DNA of 26,240 bases from Stentor coeruleus (taxonomy: Eukaryota; Ciliophora; Heterotrichea; Heterotrichida; Stentoridae), in the NCBI GenBank assembly GCA_001970955.1, contig MPUH01001014.1:1-26240 (forward strand), given 5' to 3'. A program made the translations under genes and the position numbers. Of this stretch, positions 1 through 9,421 are shown piece by piece. Below the pieces are notes generated by a model, which saw only the letters and a program-made list of their open reading frames with translations, was not told the DNA's origin and ran no database searches. Every line of letters begins with the position of its first letter. Positions within the stretch are counted from its first letter, which is position 1.

Positions 1-353
1 TTATAATTTAGAGAAGTTTTTTTACATATAAGCTTTTCTATTAATATGCTTTGATAAAATTATTAGTGATTAAACAATTTTATTATAGCATAGTTTAGAA
101 GTAGGTATTTTCAAAAATGCTAAATTTTTATTGTGATTACAAGTAATTTCAATGAAATTGCCAAAAAAACTATTTATCGAATTAAATTATATTTTTGCCT
201 ACTTCCTATCTGCACTAAATCCTTCCTTTCCATATCTATTTTTCCTCCCTTAAAAATCCTTCCATTACTTAAAACAACACCTTCTCCAAAAAAATCAAGA
301 TTCTAAAAAATTTTTTACTATATTAATAAGTATTTATCTATCTATCTATCTTC
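1..353. other. AT-rich left end, no gene seen
   Basis: This stretch follows the 3' end of the minus-strand ubiquitin protease gene. It is very AT-rich, with C-rich, G-poor text from about 195 to 300. I see no reading frame of useful length and no tRNA-like or telomeric sequence. A short TATC microsatellite lies at its right end. Confidence 0.6.
332..351. repeat. (TATC)n microsatellite
   Basis: About four consecutive TATC units lie just downstream of the stop codon of the ubiquitin protease gene, in its likely 3' untranslated region. Confidence 0.6.
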
Positions 354-3059
354 CTATTCTCTCAGCTGATAAAACAAAACATAGGCTGAAGATGCAACAA
401 TTGTCTCTTTAGCATTGCTAACAACTGAAACTGATGAGTCATCAAAATCTCTCCATATCCCATCCTGTGATTTAGCATATGCTGTATAATGACCACCTTC
501 TAAAGTTCCATAATGATTTGATACTGCATATAAATCATAAATCCCTTGGCAAGTATGACAATACAATCCCATATTTAAACCCTCAATAGGAAATTCAACC
601 AATTTATTGTTTTTTGAACTAGAATGGTTCTTTTGTTTAAACCTTTTCAAATGAATTATAAGGATTTTTGGCAATCTGAAAATATCCATTTTTTTAAATC
701 CTTGCTTGTGCTCTTTACAATTCGAACAATAAACTGTATTTTCCTGATCAAGCTGTTCACGACAAGAAAAAAGTTGGAAGCATTCAGAAATATCAACAGA
801 TTCCTGAATTTTCATAGGGTTGTAGGTGTTGAAATAGCTCTCATGATTGCGAGTTTCAGCAAAAAAACTAGTATCACGCATGGATTCTGAAAATATTACG
901 CTTACACGTAAATTAGGTTCTTTACATTTTTTAAGATAATGAGAAAGTTTGATGTCTTCAAAAGGGATTGGACACCCTGCACAAGAAATCCTCTCACATA
1001 TTGAACAAGGGTATTGGTATGGGTTATGGACTTTGAGATTGAAGTAGTTGTCTCCATACCGGCTTGAAAAAAAAGTTGGGAATTTTTCTTTGAAGAGCTC
1101 ATCGGTATCATTGATTGGTTCACCTTTAAGAGCAATTATAAAGTCGAAGATTTGCTTATAAAAATCTTTAAGGCGGACGTTGTTTTTTACTTTAAACAAA
1201 TAGGGCTGTCCCGTTAAATGTCCCCCATAGCCATAGGTTTTACGTCTGAAGTCACAAAAAAGCACGCTGTAGAGGCTGCTTTTTTTATGATGCTCTTCTG
1301 AATCGCATCCAGTTTCTAAATCATCATCATCAAACTTTCTATACAGCATCAAAGGAGATCTCTTACTAGCTTTACTCGATTCAGAAACAATCCCTTTCAA
1401 CGATCCCATATTAGTCTCAGCAGCAATAACATCACTAGGCCTCAACCCGAAAATCTCGCAAGCCTTTTCAATAACTGTTCCAACATTCGACCCTTTATTT
1501 ACCAGAACCTTAGCCCTAATAGCTTCTTTCCCATTCATATAAATAACTTCAATCATCTTTAAAGATTTTTCTGGTATAGGCAAAGTTAGCATAAGAAATG
1601 GGTCAAAAGTTACAGAAATTTTCTTACAAGTAGGGCATTCAACTTCAGACCTATATTGCCCATGCATAAGATCAGATATAATACTATCATTCCTAAGCTT
1701 ATGGCTGTCCCAGAACTTCTGGGCAAATTGCTCTTCAGTCAAACCATTCGGGTCTGGGTCTGTAACATAAGGCTTAGTTTTTATTCTATTCAAATCCTCA
1801 TGTATCCCATCAATCAAAAATCCAAGCATCTCCTGAGAGTCCTGCTGATGAAATCCAATAAACTGCCTAGCAAAATCCCCAAAAGCTCTTTTTATCCCCC
1901 ATGGTGATACATGATGACTACTCCCATACCACATTTCCTTAACTAAAGCTGCATATTCTCTGATAAGCTCATTTTTATCCGACCCTAAAATATTTCCTTC
2001 GTTTATATCATTAATATAAGTATCATCAAGTATATATTTCGTCAATTCATATGTATTTGAAAGACATTGTAAACCTGAATTCATATAGCATGTATTCCCC
2101 AAATTTTGTAAGCCAACTTTTCCCATACACGAAAGGCTTGTTTTTGTGTATATTTTTGATACAATTCGGCAATAATGGAAATTTCTATCACGTTCTTCGC
2201 AATGATCATTACAATAATAGTACTTGCCACATTGACAACGACGGCCTCCAAAAGTGTATCTACGGCAAAATTCGCAAAACTCTTTATCTTTTTCTTTAAA
2301 AAAGTTGTTTGAAGAAGCCATACTGTAGGTGGTTTGGCTTTCAAAAACTAGGATATCAGTAGGAGTGATTTCAAAGCTGTCTATTGTGGATTGAGACCCT
2401 TCTAGAAGTGTTCCTGGAAAGACAATACTTGTCCCATTGGCATTTTTTATGAGTTCGGCGAGGTCTTTGGGGCTGGTTTCTGGGTTTAATTTCCAGAGTT
2501 TGGAATTATAAGAGTAGTTGGGCACAGCATCTTTTTCAAGTTGGCTGATAAGAGGGTTGAGTTTTTCTTTGCGTGATACGAAGAAAACTTCAGGATTTTC
2601 GGTTTTGAGTTCTTTATCTAAAACAAGTAGAATGTTTAAAGAAAATAAGGTTATCTCAATCTGGGTGGTATTCGCAGTGCTTTGAATACTTTTTCTAATA
2701 ATTTTTTGCTTGTACCGATATTTTTTCGCTAAAAACTTCCATGCTTTTTTAGGTAAAATCTCGAAATCTCTTCCGATCTTTAGGTCCCCTTTAAGGACAT
2801 AATTTTTCTTGAACTTCCCTTTGCATTCATGACTAATAATATCCTCGCTATCGATTTCCCCTAAATCCTCATCCATTTCAGTCTCATCCACGTCATCTGT
2901 AAGTTTGTTTATACGCTTCCATCTGTTTAGCCACTTAGTGCTGACAATATACCACTTGGTTTTTGCCGCAGGTTGGCCTTGATATCTATCAACATCATCA
3001 TCTTTGCCTTTTATCCACTCTAAGACTTCTAAAAGTTTTTTTCGATCGTCATCAGCCAT
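354..3059 (-). CDS. Ubiquitin-specific protease (DUSP + MYND-type zinc finger + USP catalytic domain)
   Basis: A 901-residue deubiquitinase of the USP/UCH (peptidase C19) family, which removes ubiquitin from proteins. Seen: an N-terminal segment at about 8-110 with the WYIVSTKWLNRWKRI signature of DUSP domains; a Cys/His cluster at 262-297 (CxxC, CxC, CxxxC, HxC) fitting a MYND-type zinc finger; the Cys box GLQNLGNTCYMNS with catalytic Cys324; two CxxC zinc-ribbon knuckles at 475-478 and 768-771; and the His box with His857 in GGHYTAY and Asp in RDFDDS (871-874). The 290-residue insertion between the two knuckles (479-767) recalls USP4/USP15/UBP12-type enzymes, where it carries a ubiquitin-like fold. 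All catalytic residues are present, so it should be active. The ATG at 3059 begins MADDDRKK, just before the DUSP. No intron is needed; the stop is TAG. It is divergent from the next gene, 255 bp away. Confidence 0.95.
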   Translation of the reverse strand: MADDDRKKLLEVLEWIKGKDDDVDRYQGQPAAKTKWYIVSTKWLNRWKRINKLTDDVDETEMDEDLGEIDSEDIISHECKGKFKKNYVLKGDLKIGRDFEILPKKAWKFLAKKYRYKQKIIRKSIQSTANTTQIEITLFSLNILLVLDKELKTENPEVFFVSRKEKLNPLISQLEKDAVPNYSYNSKLWKLNPETSPKDLAELIKNANGTSIVFPGTLLEGSQSTIDSFEITPTDILVFESQTTYSMASSNNFFKEKDKEFCEFCRRYTFGGRRCQCGKYYYCNDHCEERDRNFHYCRIVSKIYTKTSLSCMGKVGLQNLGNTCYMNSGLQCLSNTYELTKYILDDTYINDINEGNILGSDKNELIREYAALVKEMWYGSSHHVSPWGIKRAFGDFARQFIGFHQQDSQEMLGFLIDGIHEDLNRIKTKPYVTDPDPNGLTEEQFAQKFWDSHKLRNDSIISDLMHGQYRSEVECPTCKKISVTFDPFLMLTLPIPEKSLKMIEVIYMNGKEAIRAKVLVNKGSNVGTVIEKACEIFGLRPSDVIAAETNMGSLKGIVSESSKASKRSPLMLYRKFDDDDLETGCDSEEHHKKSSLYSVLFCDFRRKTYGYGGHLTGQPYLFKVKNNVRLKDFYKQIFDFIIALKGEPINDTDELFKEKFPTFFSSRYGDNYFNLKVHNPYQYPCSICERISCAGCPIPFEDIKLSHYLKKCKEPNLRVSVIFSESMRDTSFFAETRNHESYFNTYNPMKIQESVDISECFQLFSCREQLDQENTVYCSNCKEHKQGFKKMDIFRLPKILIIHLKRFKQKNHSSSKNNKLVEFPIEGLNMGLYCHTCQGIYDLYAVSNHYGTLEGGHYTAYAKSQDGIWRDFDDSSVSVVSNAKETIVASSAYVLFYQLRE

Positions 3060-3305
3060 TTTATCAAGCTTCGATCCGGATTCTAGAAACTAGCATAAAA
3101 ATGTAGCTATTTGACAAATGATGAAATAAGGAAGGTTAGATTTTATGAAGAAAGATACCAGAGAGATTGCATTGCAAATTTCTTAGATATATGATTTATA
3201 TAATGAAAAATAGTTCATGATGGGAAAATGAATGAAGGAATGTAAGGAAAATAAAAGGTGTAATATAGAACAATAGTCTAGCGATAATTCCTAATAGATA
3301 GAAGA

Positions 3306-3314
3306 TATATAAAA
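3306..3314 (+). promoter_or_regulatory. TATATAAAA directly before the start codon
   Basis: A TATA-like 9-mer abuts the ATG at 3315. Similar TATA-like strings lie within about 20 nt of several other starts in the window. It could be a core promoter element with an extremely short 5' leader, or just AT-rich composition. Confidence 0.25.
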
Positions 3315-4766
3315 ATGTCCAGATCAATTCCAATGAGTTCATCTCAAACATCTTATATATTATCCCCACAGTCCATGCAACAAAGCATTGAAAATTTTTT
3401 GTACCTACTTCAGGAGCAGAAAAAAGAAGAAAATTTATTAAATAAGCAAATTGAAGAACTGGAGTCACAAATTTCTAACGTTAAAAGGTCAAAAAGTCCT
3501 TTAAGAAGCACAAATGATTTGCACAGAGAATATTTTGTTTATTTAAAACAAGTAGAGGCAAGTTTCAGTCAAATTAATGCTTTACAAGGAGAAAACAAGA
3601 TTTTAAAAGCTAAAATTGAAGATCTTAGACTTGAAAATAGTAAGTATAAAAGGATTATTGGTGGACTTAAACAAGATATAAATGAATCAACAACTATGGC
3701 ACGATCAAAGTCTCAATCAAAAATAAAAAACATGGCACTAGACACTGAAAACAAGCTAAAAATCAGCCATCAACTCAACAAAAGCACCAGCGAACACTCT
3801 AACCTAACTGACAAAATTTCTCAATTAAGTTCTGAAATAGTCCAAACAAAAAATAACAACATCCTAGCAAACAAACAGCATTCAGAATTAATACTTCAAC
3901 ATATAAACCGTCCTCTTACAGGGCTTAAATCTTATACCCCCCTATCAAAAGTCCTCAAAAATAAGCTTCATAATATCTCTAAATTAAAACAAAACATATC
4001 AAACTATTGCTCAAAAATCACTAATATAAAAAAACTTCTAAAACCTATAGTCAAAGCATCAGGCATCAATGATTATTTGGCTATTTCAGATGAATTTACA
4101 GCTTCATATCTCCAACAAAAAGACATGTCATTACATCTATTAAAACTCAATGCTGATATTGACTATTTAAAATTCTCTAATAAAGCTCTAACAATTGCTG
4201 TATCACAAATGAAAAAAGAAAGTGTTAATGAAAATTTGATAACTTTATCTATGAAAATATCTAAAGAAGCGAATTTTGCTAAGAGAAACTGTGATATTTT
4301 GATAAAGAAAGATGAAATTTTGAATAAAGAATTGGAAAAATCTGAGAATTTTGTTGATGTAAGGCATATTTAGAAAATCATTGAAAAATTTGGGTGGAGT
4401 GTGGGTAAAGGAAGAGATGAGGTTGGAGTGAGGAATAATTTAGAGGAGAAGCTGGAAGTAATTGAGCAGATAGTGGGGGAAATGATAAATAAGACTAATA
4501 TTAGTAGAGAATCTTCTGGTCTTGCCGATAATGCTCATGTTGAAGAAAGGAAGAACCAGATTGGTCTTAAATCAATCAAAAATTACTTAGAAACTTCAGA
4601 AATACTAGAACAAAATGAACCAGATGACACAAGCCCTAAAGCTATAAGCATTTTCAGATTTAGAGCTAAAAAACAGTTAGAAAAAATCAGTATAATTCGC
4701 AAATCTATACAAGATCAAGCTGTTAGATCAATAACACCCAATCCAGGACTAAAAAAACTGTTATAA
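3315..4766 (+). CDS. Coiled-coil protein, two exons joined by a 15-nt intron
   Basis: The product is 478 residues after removing the 15-nt intron at 4359-4373. Exon 1 (3315-4358) is exactly 348 codons, and exon 2 (4374-4766) continues in phase through KIIEKFGWSVGKGRDEVGV to a TAA. Read without splicing, the frame stops within the intron TAG. Heptad-like K/E/L/Q-rich stretches at about 30-60 (EQKKEENLLNKQIEELE) and 75-130 (INALQGENKILKAKIEDL) predict coiled coil, with further helical segments through the body. There is no signal peptide, membrane segment or recognised enzyme domain. I do not recognise the family; a cytoskeletal or basal-body role would be typical for such ciliate proteins but is a guess. 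It converges on the PP2C gene with only 34 nt between stop codons, so the transcripts probably overlap. Confidence 0.85.
4359..4373 (+). other. 15-nt spliceosomal intron
   Basis: GTAAGGCATATTTAG: GT at the 5' end, TAG at the 3' end, and the 15-nt length known for Stentor and Blepharisma introns. Removing it joins two open frames in phase; keeping it introduces a stop at its own last codon. Confidence 0.85.
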
Positions 4767-4800
4767 AAACAAACCCTAATATTTAAATTTACATCTATTA

Positions 4801-6048
4801 CTAATGAGGGATATCTAAAAATATACAAACAGCTGTTATATCGTCAATAACTTCTTCTTCTCTTTTCCATCTTTTATTCGCTTCTCTAACTATAGCATCA
4901 CAAGTTCCTTCGCAGTCTTGTACTCTATAATAAGGCACGACTATCCTGACAATTTCTTCGTTAGATATAAATTCAAAAACCCCATCGCTTGCTATTATAA
5001 TAAACTTATCTTCAGGTACAAGCTTTATTTCAAGGATTTCAGGGTCACAGATTACTCCAACACTAGCAGCTACACCATCACCTAAGGATCTTGACATTGC
5101 TAAACCTGGTATGTCTTGATTTTTTAGCCATACTCTTGCAGGTCCAGCAGGATTGCCATTTTCATCTTGATAAGCCTCAACTCTTCCTCCTGACTTATAT
5201 ATCCTCTCACTTTCATCTTTAGAATCAGGCTTGTGATCCCTGGACAAAGCTATAGACATCCATTTTCTCCCTGATATTGACTTATCAGTTTTATCTAAAA
5301 TCTGTCTACCCAAAAATGCTCTAGAGTCACCAACATTAGCACAATATAATGTATTACCTTTAATTAATACAACAACTAATGTGCTTCCACTAAATTTGAC
5401 ATCTAAGTTTATTTGGCTTAGTTCTAGATTGCAACGGTGGATACAAGATGTTAAAGATTTATTGGGATTAGACAATATATCACGATCTTGGGCTAAAAGT
5501 ACTGGAAGCCTTTGTTTAATGAAGCCCGACACTTCTCCGCCATAAAAGCCATGCCCATCACAGACACCAAATAAATACATATCTTGCTGGTTGGCAAAAT
5601 TTATATGGGCAAAGTAGTTATCTTGGTTGGTTTTTGGTGTATTTCCAGGAATGTATCCTGTTTTACTGAGATATGAATATTTACATACAGCAGGAGCTAA
5701 ATATGATGGGTCCATAGAAAACTTCCGGGTGTTAGAATTTTGAGGCTTTTTTGTACCTGAAGAGCTATTTGGGCGATCTCCCGATGATACAAATCGTCTG
5801 TGGTTTGTAGATTTATTTACCCTAGCATTTTTTGGCGTGCTAGATTTACTCGAAGGATTAGAACGAGGGACACGAACAATTGTTAGAACTTTTTGATCAG
5901 AAAGTGTAGGCTTATGATTCGAAGCTTGCTTTTTTTTCAAGCGTTTTTCAGGTGAGCCTAGTTTAAAAATATCAATATTGTCTTTATTAATACGTGAACT
6001 TGGAGTGAATGCGTGTTTCACTTCTCTTCTTTTTTTTCCATCTTCCAT
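4801..6048 (-). CDS. PP2C-type (PPM) protein serine/threonine phosphatase
   Basis: A 415-residue Mg/Mn-dependent phosphatase that dephosphorylates Ser/Thr residues. The catalytic domain spans about 121-412 and shows the family metal-binding and core motifs in order: NQDN (141-144, metal Asp143), FGVCDGHG (160-167), GSTLVVVLI (221-229), ANVGDSRA (237-244), SRDHKPD (269-275), MSRSLGD (318-324), ASDGVFE (353-359) and the C-terminal DDIT (402-405). The first ~115 residues are basic, Ser/Asn/Lys-rich and probably disordered; such extensions usually serve targeting or regulation. All metal ligands are present, so it should be active. No signal peptide or membrane segment is seen. The start at 6048 is the first ATG of the open frame. 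The stop is TAG. Confidence 0.96.
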   Translation of the reverse strand: MEDGKKRREVKHAFTPSSRINKDNIDIFKLGSPEKRLKKKQASNHKPTLSDQKVLTIVRVPRSNPSSKSSTPKNARVNKSTNHRRFVSSGDRPNSSSGTKKPQNSNTRKFSMDPSYLAPAVCKYSYLSKTGYIPGNTPKTNQDNYFAHINFANQQDMYLFGVCDGHGFYGGEVSGFIKQRLPVLLAQDRDILSNPNKSLTSCIHRCNLELSQINLDVKFSGSTLVVVLIKGNTLYCANVGDSRAFLGRQILDKTDKSISGRKWMSIALSRDHKPDSKDESERIYKSGGRVEAYQDENGNPAGPARVWLKNQDIPGLAMSRSLGDGVAASVGVICDPEILEIKLVPEDKFIIIASDGVFEFISNEEIVRIVVPYYRVQDCEGTCDAIVREANKRWKREEEVIDDITAVCIFLDIPH

Positions 6049-6713
6049 TATTTATTGTGTTAAGTCTGAATTACATATTTTGAAGTTTAATTTAATGAAA
6101 TATAAGAAAGGTTTATATCAAGATAGTTTTGTTATAAATTTTGTTACAAGAGAGTGTTTGAATGATTTTATTATACTTTTTGAAAATTATTGTTTCTTTA
6201 TATAAAAGATATTAGGCTGATGATAAGTTTTTATGTATGAAGAAGCTTGATATTAGAGTAGGAAAATTTTATTTAGTAGTTGGATTAGAGCAGACGACAT
6301 ATGAAATTTATGATTGAAAAGGTTATGAGGAAATTGCAAGATGATTTATGGAAAATATATATAAGAGTGTAAAACATTTTCAAAGTAGTTTGAAGTTAGA
6401 AATGAATGGATATTTAGGAAAATAATAAGAGAAGAATGAAAATATAGAATAAACCGGATACTTAATGTAAAATATTTACATTTAAACTAACAGCATCATT
6501 TTTAGCATAATTCGCAAATCTAATTAAGTAAAAACTATATTAAAATCTTAAACCCATGCAATCTATCTTAAAAAATACAGAAAATGCTATTAAAATAATT
6601 TACCTTCCATAGCAATCATATAATGCAATGATCTTATCCTCATATTCTAATTTTCATATGATAAAAATAGTCCAATAATGGGACAGAGAAAATAATCCCA
6701 TGGTAATCAATAA
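6049..6713. other. Intergenic region between divergent PP2C and Rab genes
   Basis: 665 bp of AT-rich DNA that should hold both 5' regions. No convincing gene. A 6-bp inverted repeat (ATGGGA at 6678-6683, TCCCAT at 6697-6702) sits just upstream of the Rab start. A frame near 6238-6424 reads protein-like only if two in-frame TGA codons are ignored. Confidence 0.5.
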
Positions 6714-7301
6714 ATGGAAGAAATCGGATATAAAATAATCACATTGGGTAGTTATGGAGTAGGGAAAACTTGCATCCTGCTTAGGGCAACCCAAGAAGTC
6801 GAGAATTTTCCTCTAGGTTATCAATGCACTATAGGAGTCGACTTCAAATCCAAACTCTTCTCCTTCAACAATCTCTCATATAAACTAACCTTATGGGATA
6901 CTGCAGGGCAAGAGCGATTTTATCATATAAACCGCCTTTATTATAAAGATTGTGATGCTGTATTTCTTGTATTTGATGTGTCTAATACTCAGAGCTTTGA
7001 AAAAATTAGATTTTTTTATGATGATTATAAGAAAGTTAGCAACATAGACTCAGCTTATGTTATGATTGGAAATAAGATTGATAAAGAAACAAGATCGGTG
7101 ACTTATGCTGCAGCATGTCAATTGGCTAAAGGGCTAAACATGCCTTATATAGAATGCTCAGCTTATACCGGTCAAGGAATTGATGATATATTTGGAGTGG
7201 TAATTGAAGAAATACAGAAAATTAGAGGAAAAAAAGAAAAGAAATCAAGTAGTATTACTGTGGAACCTAATAAGAAAAGGACTGTTAGTAAGTGTTGCTG
7301 A
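6714..7301 (+). CDS. Rab-family small GTPase
   Basis: A 195-residue Rab GTPase, a GTP-switch protein of vesicle traffic that acts on a membrane surface. Seen: P-loop GSYGVGKT (12-19); switch I with the effector Thr39 in TIGVDF; switch II WDTAGQERF (61-69, catalytic Gln present); NKID (120-123) for guanine specificity; ECSAY (147-151) as the G5 loop; a polar hypervariable tail from about 172; and a terminal Cys-Cys (194-195) for double geranylgeranylation by Rab GGTase II. The Cys-Cys is followed at once by TGA, which shows TGA is a stop here. Switch II continues HINRLYYK instead of the usual SITRSYYR, a modest divergence. The subfamily cannot be assigned by eye. Confidence 0.97.
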   Translation: MEEIGYKIITLGSYGVGKTCILLRATQEVENFPLGYQCTIGVDFKSKLFSFNNLSYKLTLWDTAGQERFYHINRLYYKDCDAVFLVFDVSNTQSFEKIRFFYDDYKKVSNIDSAYVMIGNKIDKETRSVTYAAACQLAKGLNMPYIECSAYTGQGIDDIFGVVIEEIQKIRGKKEKKSSSITVEPNKKRTVSKCC

Positions 7302-7688
7302 TATCGAATAATAAAATAATATTTTATAAGATGATATATTAGGTGGTAGGTTTTTGGGATTTGATTGCATTTTATATGCCAAATAATATTTTTGGATTAT
7401 GTTTATTTTTAGAGCATTCAGCTTGATTGTAAAATACTGTATTTTTAAACATAATCAAAGGAGTTTATTATGGATGCTACAGTATTATTATTTAAATTTA
7501 TGCACCTTTTAATATAATTACTTATTTTTCTCTGCAATTTACAGAATCCAGGTCCTTTTCTATTTTGCAACAGTTTCTTCACTTTAAAACCCTTTTTTTC
7601 CGAGGATATTTTTTCAACACATCTTACAACCTGGAAAAACTCCCCTTTCCTACCTTCAAAACCATCTTATAATCAATAACATCTCACC
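7302..7688. other. Intergenic region with an inverted repeat
   Basis: 387 bp between two plus-strand genes. The only structure I see is the nested inverted repeat at 7395-7456. The last ~150 bp are pyrimidine-rich on the plus strand before the next ATG. Confidence 0.5.
7395..7456. repeat. 11-bp perfect inverted repeat enclosing a smaller palindrome
   Basis: GATTATGTTTA (7395-7405) and TAAACATAATC (7446-7456) are exact reverse complements separated by 40 nt. Inside, AAAATACTGTATTTT (7431-7445) is a 7-bp inverted repeat around one base, and its core AATACTGTA recurs reversed at 7479-7487. It could be a structured RNA, a Rab 3' UTR hairpin or the relic of a small transposable element; no target-site duplication is evident. 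Confidence 0.45.
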
Positions 7689-8558
7689 ATGGGAGAAAAA
7701 ATGGAACAACCGTACAAAATCATCAGCGTGATCTCTGTGATCTTGATATCACTAATCCAGCTATTCCAAAGTCTTTCCTTCATAAAATATGCCCCTAAAT
7801 CCGACAAGTGGCATTCTGAAGCCAAAGACTTCATTGATGGATGCAAAAAAGTTGCCTTAAGATTTGATGGGGATATTTTCATAGTCCTTTATACAATATC
7901 TATAGTCATCTGTGTGAGCTCATTTGTCCTCTATATAGCATTCAGCAAATACATTCACAAAGTCAACAAACACGTCAAACCTGCAACTTACATCCTTTAT
8001 TTTGTCGAATACGTAATTTTTGGCTGTGGCTTCATCCCAATGATATCGAAGTTTGTAGAAGTCCAGTTTTGTAATAATAGTTCAAAAATAGACTCATATA
8101 CATCAGTAAAATGCTTTAAAGATGAACAGTTAATATTACTTTTAGTAGGATATCTAGGAGTTGGTATTGCTTATATAATGAACTCTGTGATTTTCCCTAC
8201 ATTAAAATGTGAGAGAAATGGAGTGGAAAAATTATGGAACAATGAGGCTTATATGGATGGGATTTATTATTTAATTTTGATTTCTGTTGTTAGTTTGTTT
8301 GGATATTTGATGCTTCCTTGGGTCGGAGCACTAGTTTGTGGAGCTGGGCTTATATATGGTTTGATATTTAAGAGCTATGAAAGGATTGAAGTAGCTTGTT
8401 GCAAATGTGCTGTATTATGTAGTTTGATGTGGGCTTTTGCTTGTGCTGATGTGCTGAAGGATGATGCTGATGCAGGAAATGATATGTTATATGCGATACC
8501 TGCAGCTTTTGCAGTTGGAGCAGCTTTGAGGTATACTAGAAGTTTTTTAGTTAAGTAG
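7689..8558 (+). CDS. Multi-pass membrane protein of unknown function
   Basis: 289 residues with seven or eight strongly hydrophobic segments, at about 11-32, 63-87, 98-118, 146-170, 193-228 (probably two), 235-252 and 264-282, so an integral membrane protein with little soluble mass. The loop at about 122-145 (FCNNSSK ... VKCFKDEQ) carries two Cys and could form a disulfide on the lumenal or outer face. A Cys cluster (CCKCAVLC, about 237-244) lies near a late membrane segment. I do not recognise the family. The pattern of a hydrophobic segment, a Cys-containing loop and further segments faintly recalls membrane parts of large ciliate sensor proteins, but this is weak. The start at 7689 is the first ATG; Met5 is an alternative. 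Stop TAG. Confidence 0.8.
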   Translation: MGEKMEQPYKIISVISVILISLIQLFQSLSFIKYAPKSDKWHSEAKDFIDGCKKVALRFDGDIFIVLYTISIVICVSSFVLYIAFSKYIHKVNKHVKPATYILYFVEYVIFGCGFIPMISKFVEVQFCNNSSKIDSYTSVKCFKDEQLILLLVGYLGVGIAYIMNSVIFPTLKCERNGVEKLWNNEAYMDGIYYLILISVVSLFGYLMLPWVGALVCGAGLIYGLIFKSYERIEVACCKCAVLCSLMWAFACADVLKDDADAGNDMLYAIPAAFAVGAALRYTRSFLVK

Positions 8559-9421
8559 TTATTGATTATTAGGAAAAATTGAAGTTTTATGCATATTTAT
8601 TATGATAATTAGCTTACTTTTATTTAGTTTATCATAGCAACCATATAATTAGCACGTAATTATTATAATATCAAAAAAAAAAACAGAATTTCTGCCATAT
8701 CGTATAAATATAAAAATTTAAATTTCCCATTTTTATATCAAGAGTGAACTACGTAAAGTGCAAAACTCTCAAGCCCGGACAGTTTAGATTTGGCGGCCAC
8801 TTCTTTTAAAATTTAAACATAGCATCATATCTTCTAACATCATTCTGTCCTTATAATCATAATTTACCTCAAGCATCATTCTTATTTATTAATGACAATA
8901 TATTTAATAAAGATTTTTGATATTTTATAAGTAAAAAAGTTTATCAAGTAAAAAATACTTAGTTTAAGTTCAAAACTTTTTATAAAGCTCAAGGAATTTA
9001 GATAAAATATATGATTATAACTCAAGTTGAAATAGCATTTTTGCAATTAAAAATTTGCTTGATTCTAAATGCAAGTTAAAGTTTTAAGATACTATCAATA
9101 GCTCAACAAAGAAAGGCTTATATAATACACTTAGATTTTTTTTTTTAAATCGGGGTTGCTTATAAATGGTTAATAGATATTTAGCTATGATTTGATCTTG
9201 TGAAATAGAAAAAATCAGCAAAAGAAGTTCAAAAACGTCAAGTCAATATACAAAAACAGTATCCTATAATAAACAACTCTTAAAACCTAAAAAATACTCT
9301 CACTACTTATTACCATAAAATTCAAACTTCTATACATGCAATTCTCAAACAAATTTTATGTCTCTTTAAGCCACATCATAATGCCCCGCCTAAACTTAAA
9401 AAACACCATATATATATTTAA
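8559..9421. other. Long intergenic region with a GC-rich island
   Basis: 863 bp, strongly AT-rich apart from the island at 8740-8805. A run of T at about 9137-9147 could be a Pol III terminator in plus orientation, but nothing RNA-like lies directly before it. No reading frame of note. Confidence 0.5.
8740..8805. ncRNA. Candidate structured non-coding RNA (GC island, copy 1 of a shared motif set)
   Basis: A GC-richer block in AT-rich surroundings. Its ends can pair: AAGAGTG (8740-8746) with CACTTCTT (8798-8805), 7 bp with one bulged base. Inside it carries, in order, CGTA (8752-8755), CAAAACTCTC (8761-8770), CGGACA (8776-8781), GTTTA (8782-8786) and GCCAC (8796-8800). The same ordered motifs with similar spacing recur at 19860-19905. 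No A/B box or T-loop makes it a tRNA, and I could not match it to U1-U6, SRP, RNase P or telomerase RNA. The strand is unknown. It could also be a shared promoter element or a transposon relic. Confidence 0.3.

Noticed and set aside
5978..6205. 75-codon plus-strand frame overlapping the PP2C start
   Set aside because: It is antisense to the strongly supported PP2C gene and has no motif.
6238..6424. A plus-strand frame of about 62 codons starting MKKLDIRVGK and interrupted by two TGA codons
   Set aside because: It would need TGA read as Trp, while the Rab and MLF-like genes show TGA as a stop. No family is recognised, and the number of stops is only slightly below chance for this length.
9137..9147. 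Run of T as a Pol III terminator
   Set aside because: No A/B boxes or folded sequence lie immediately upstream; poly(T) runs are common here.
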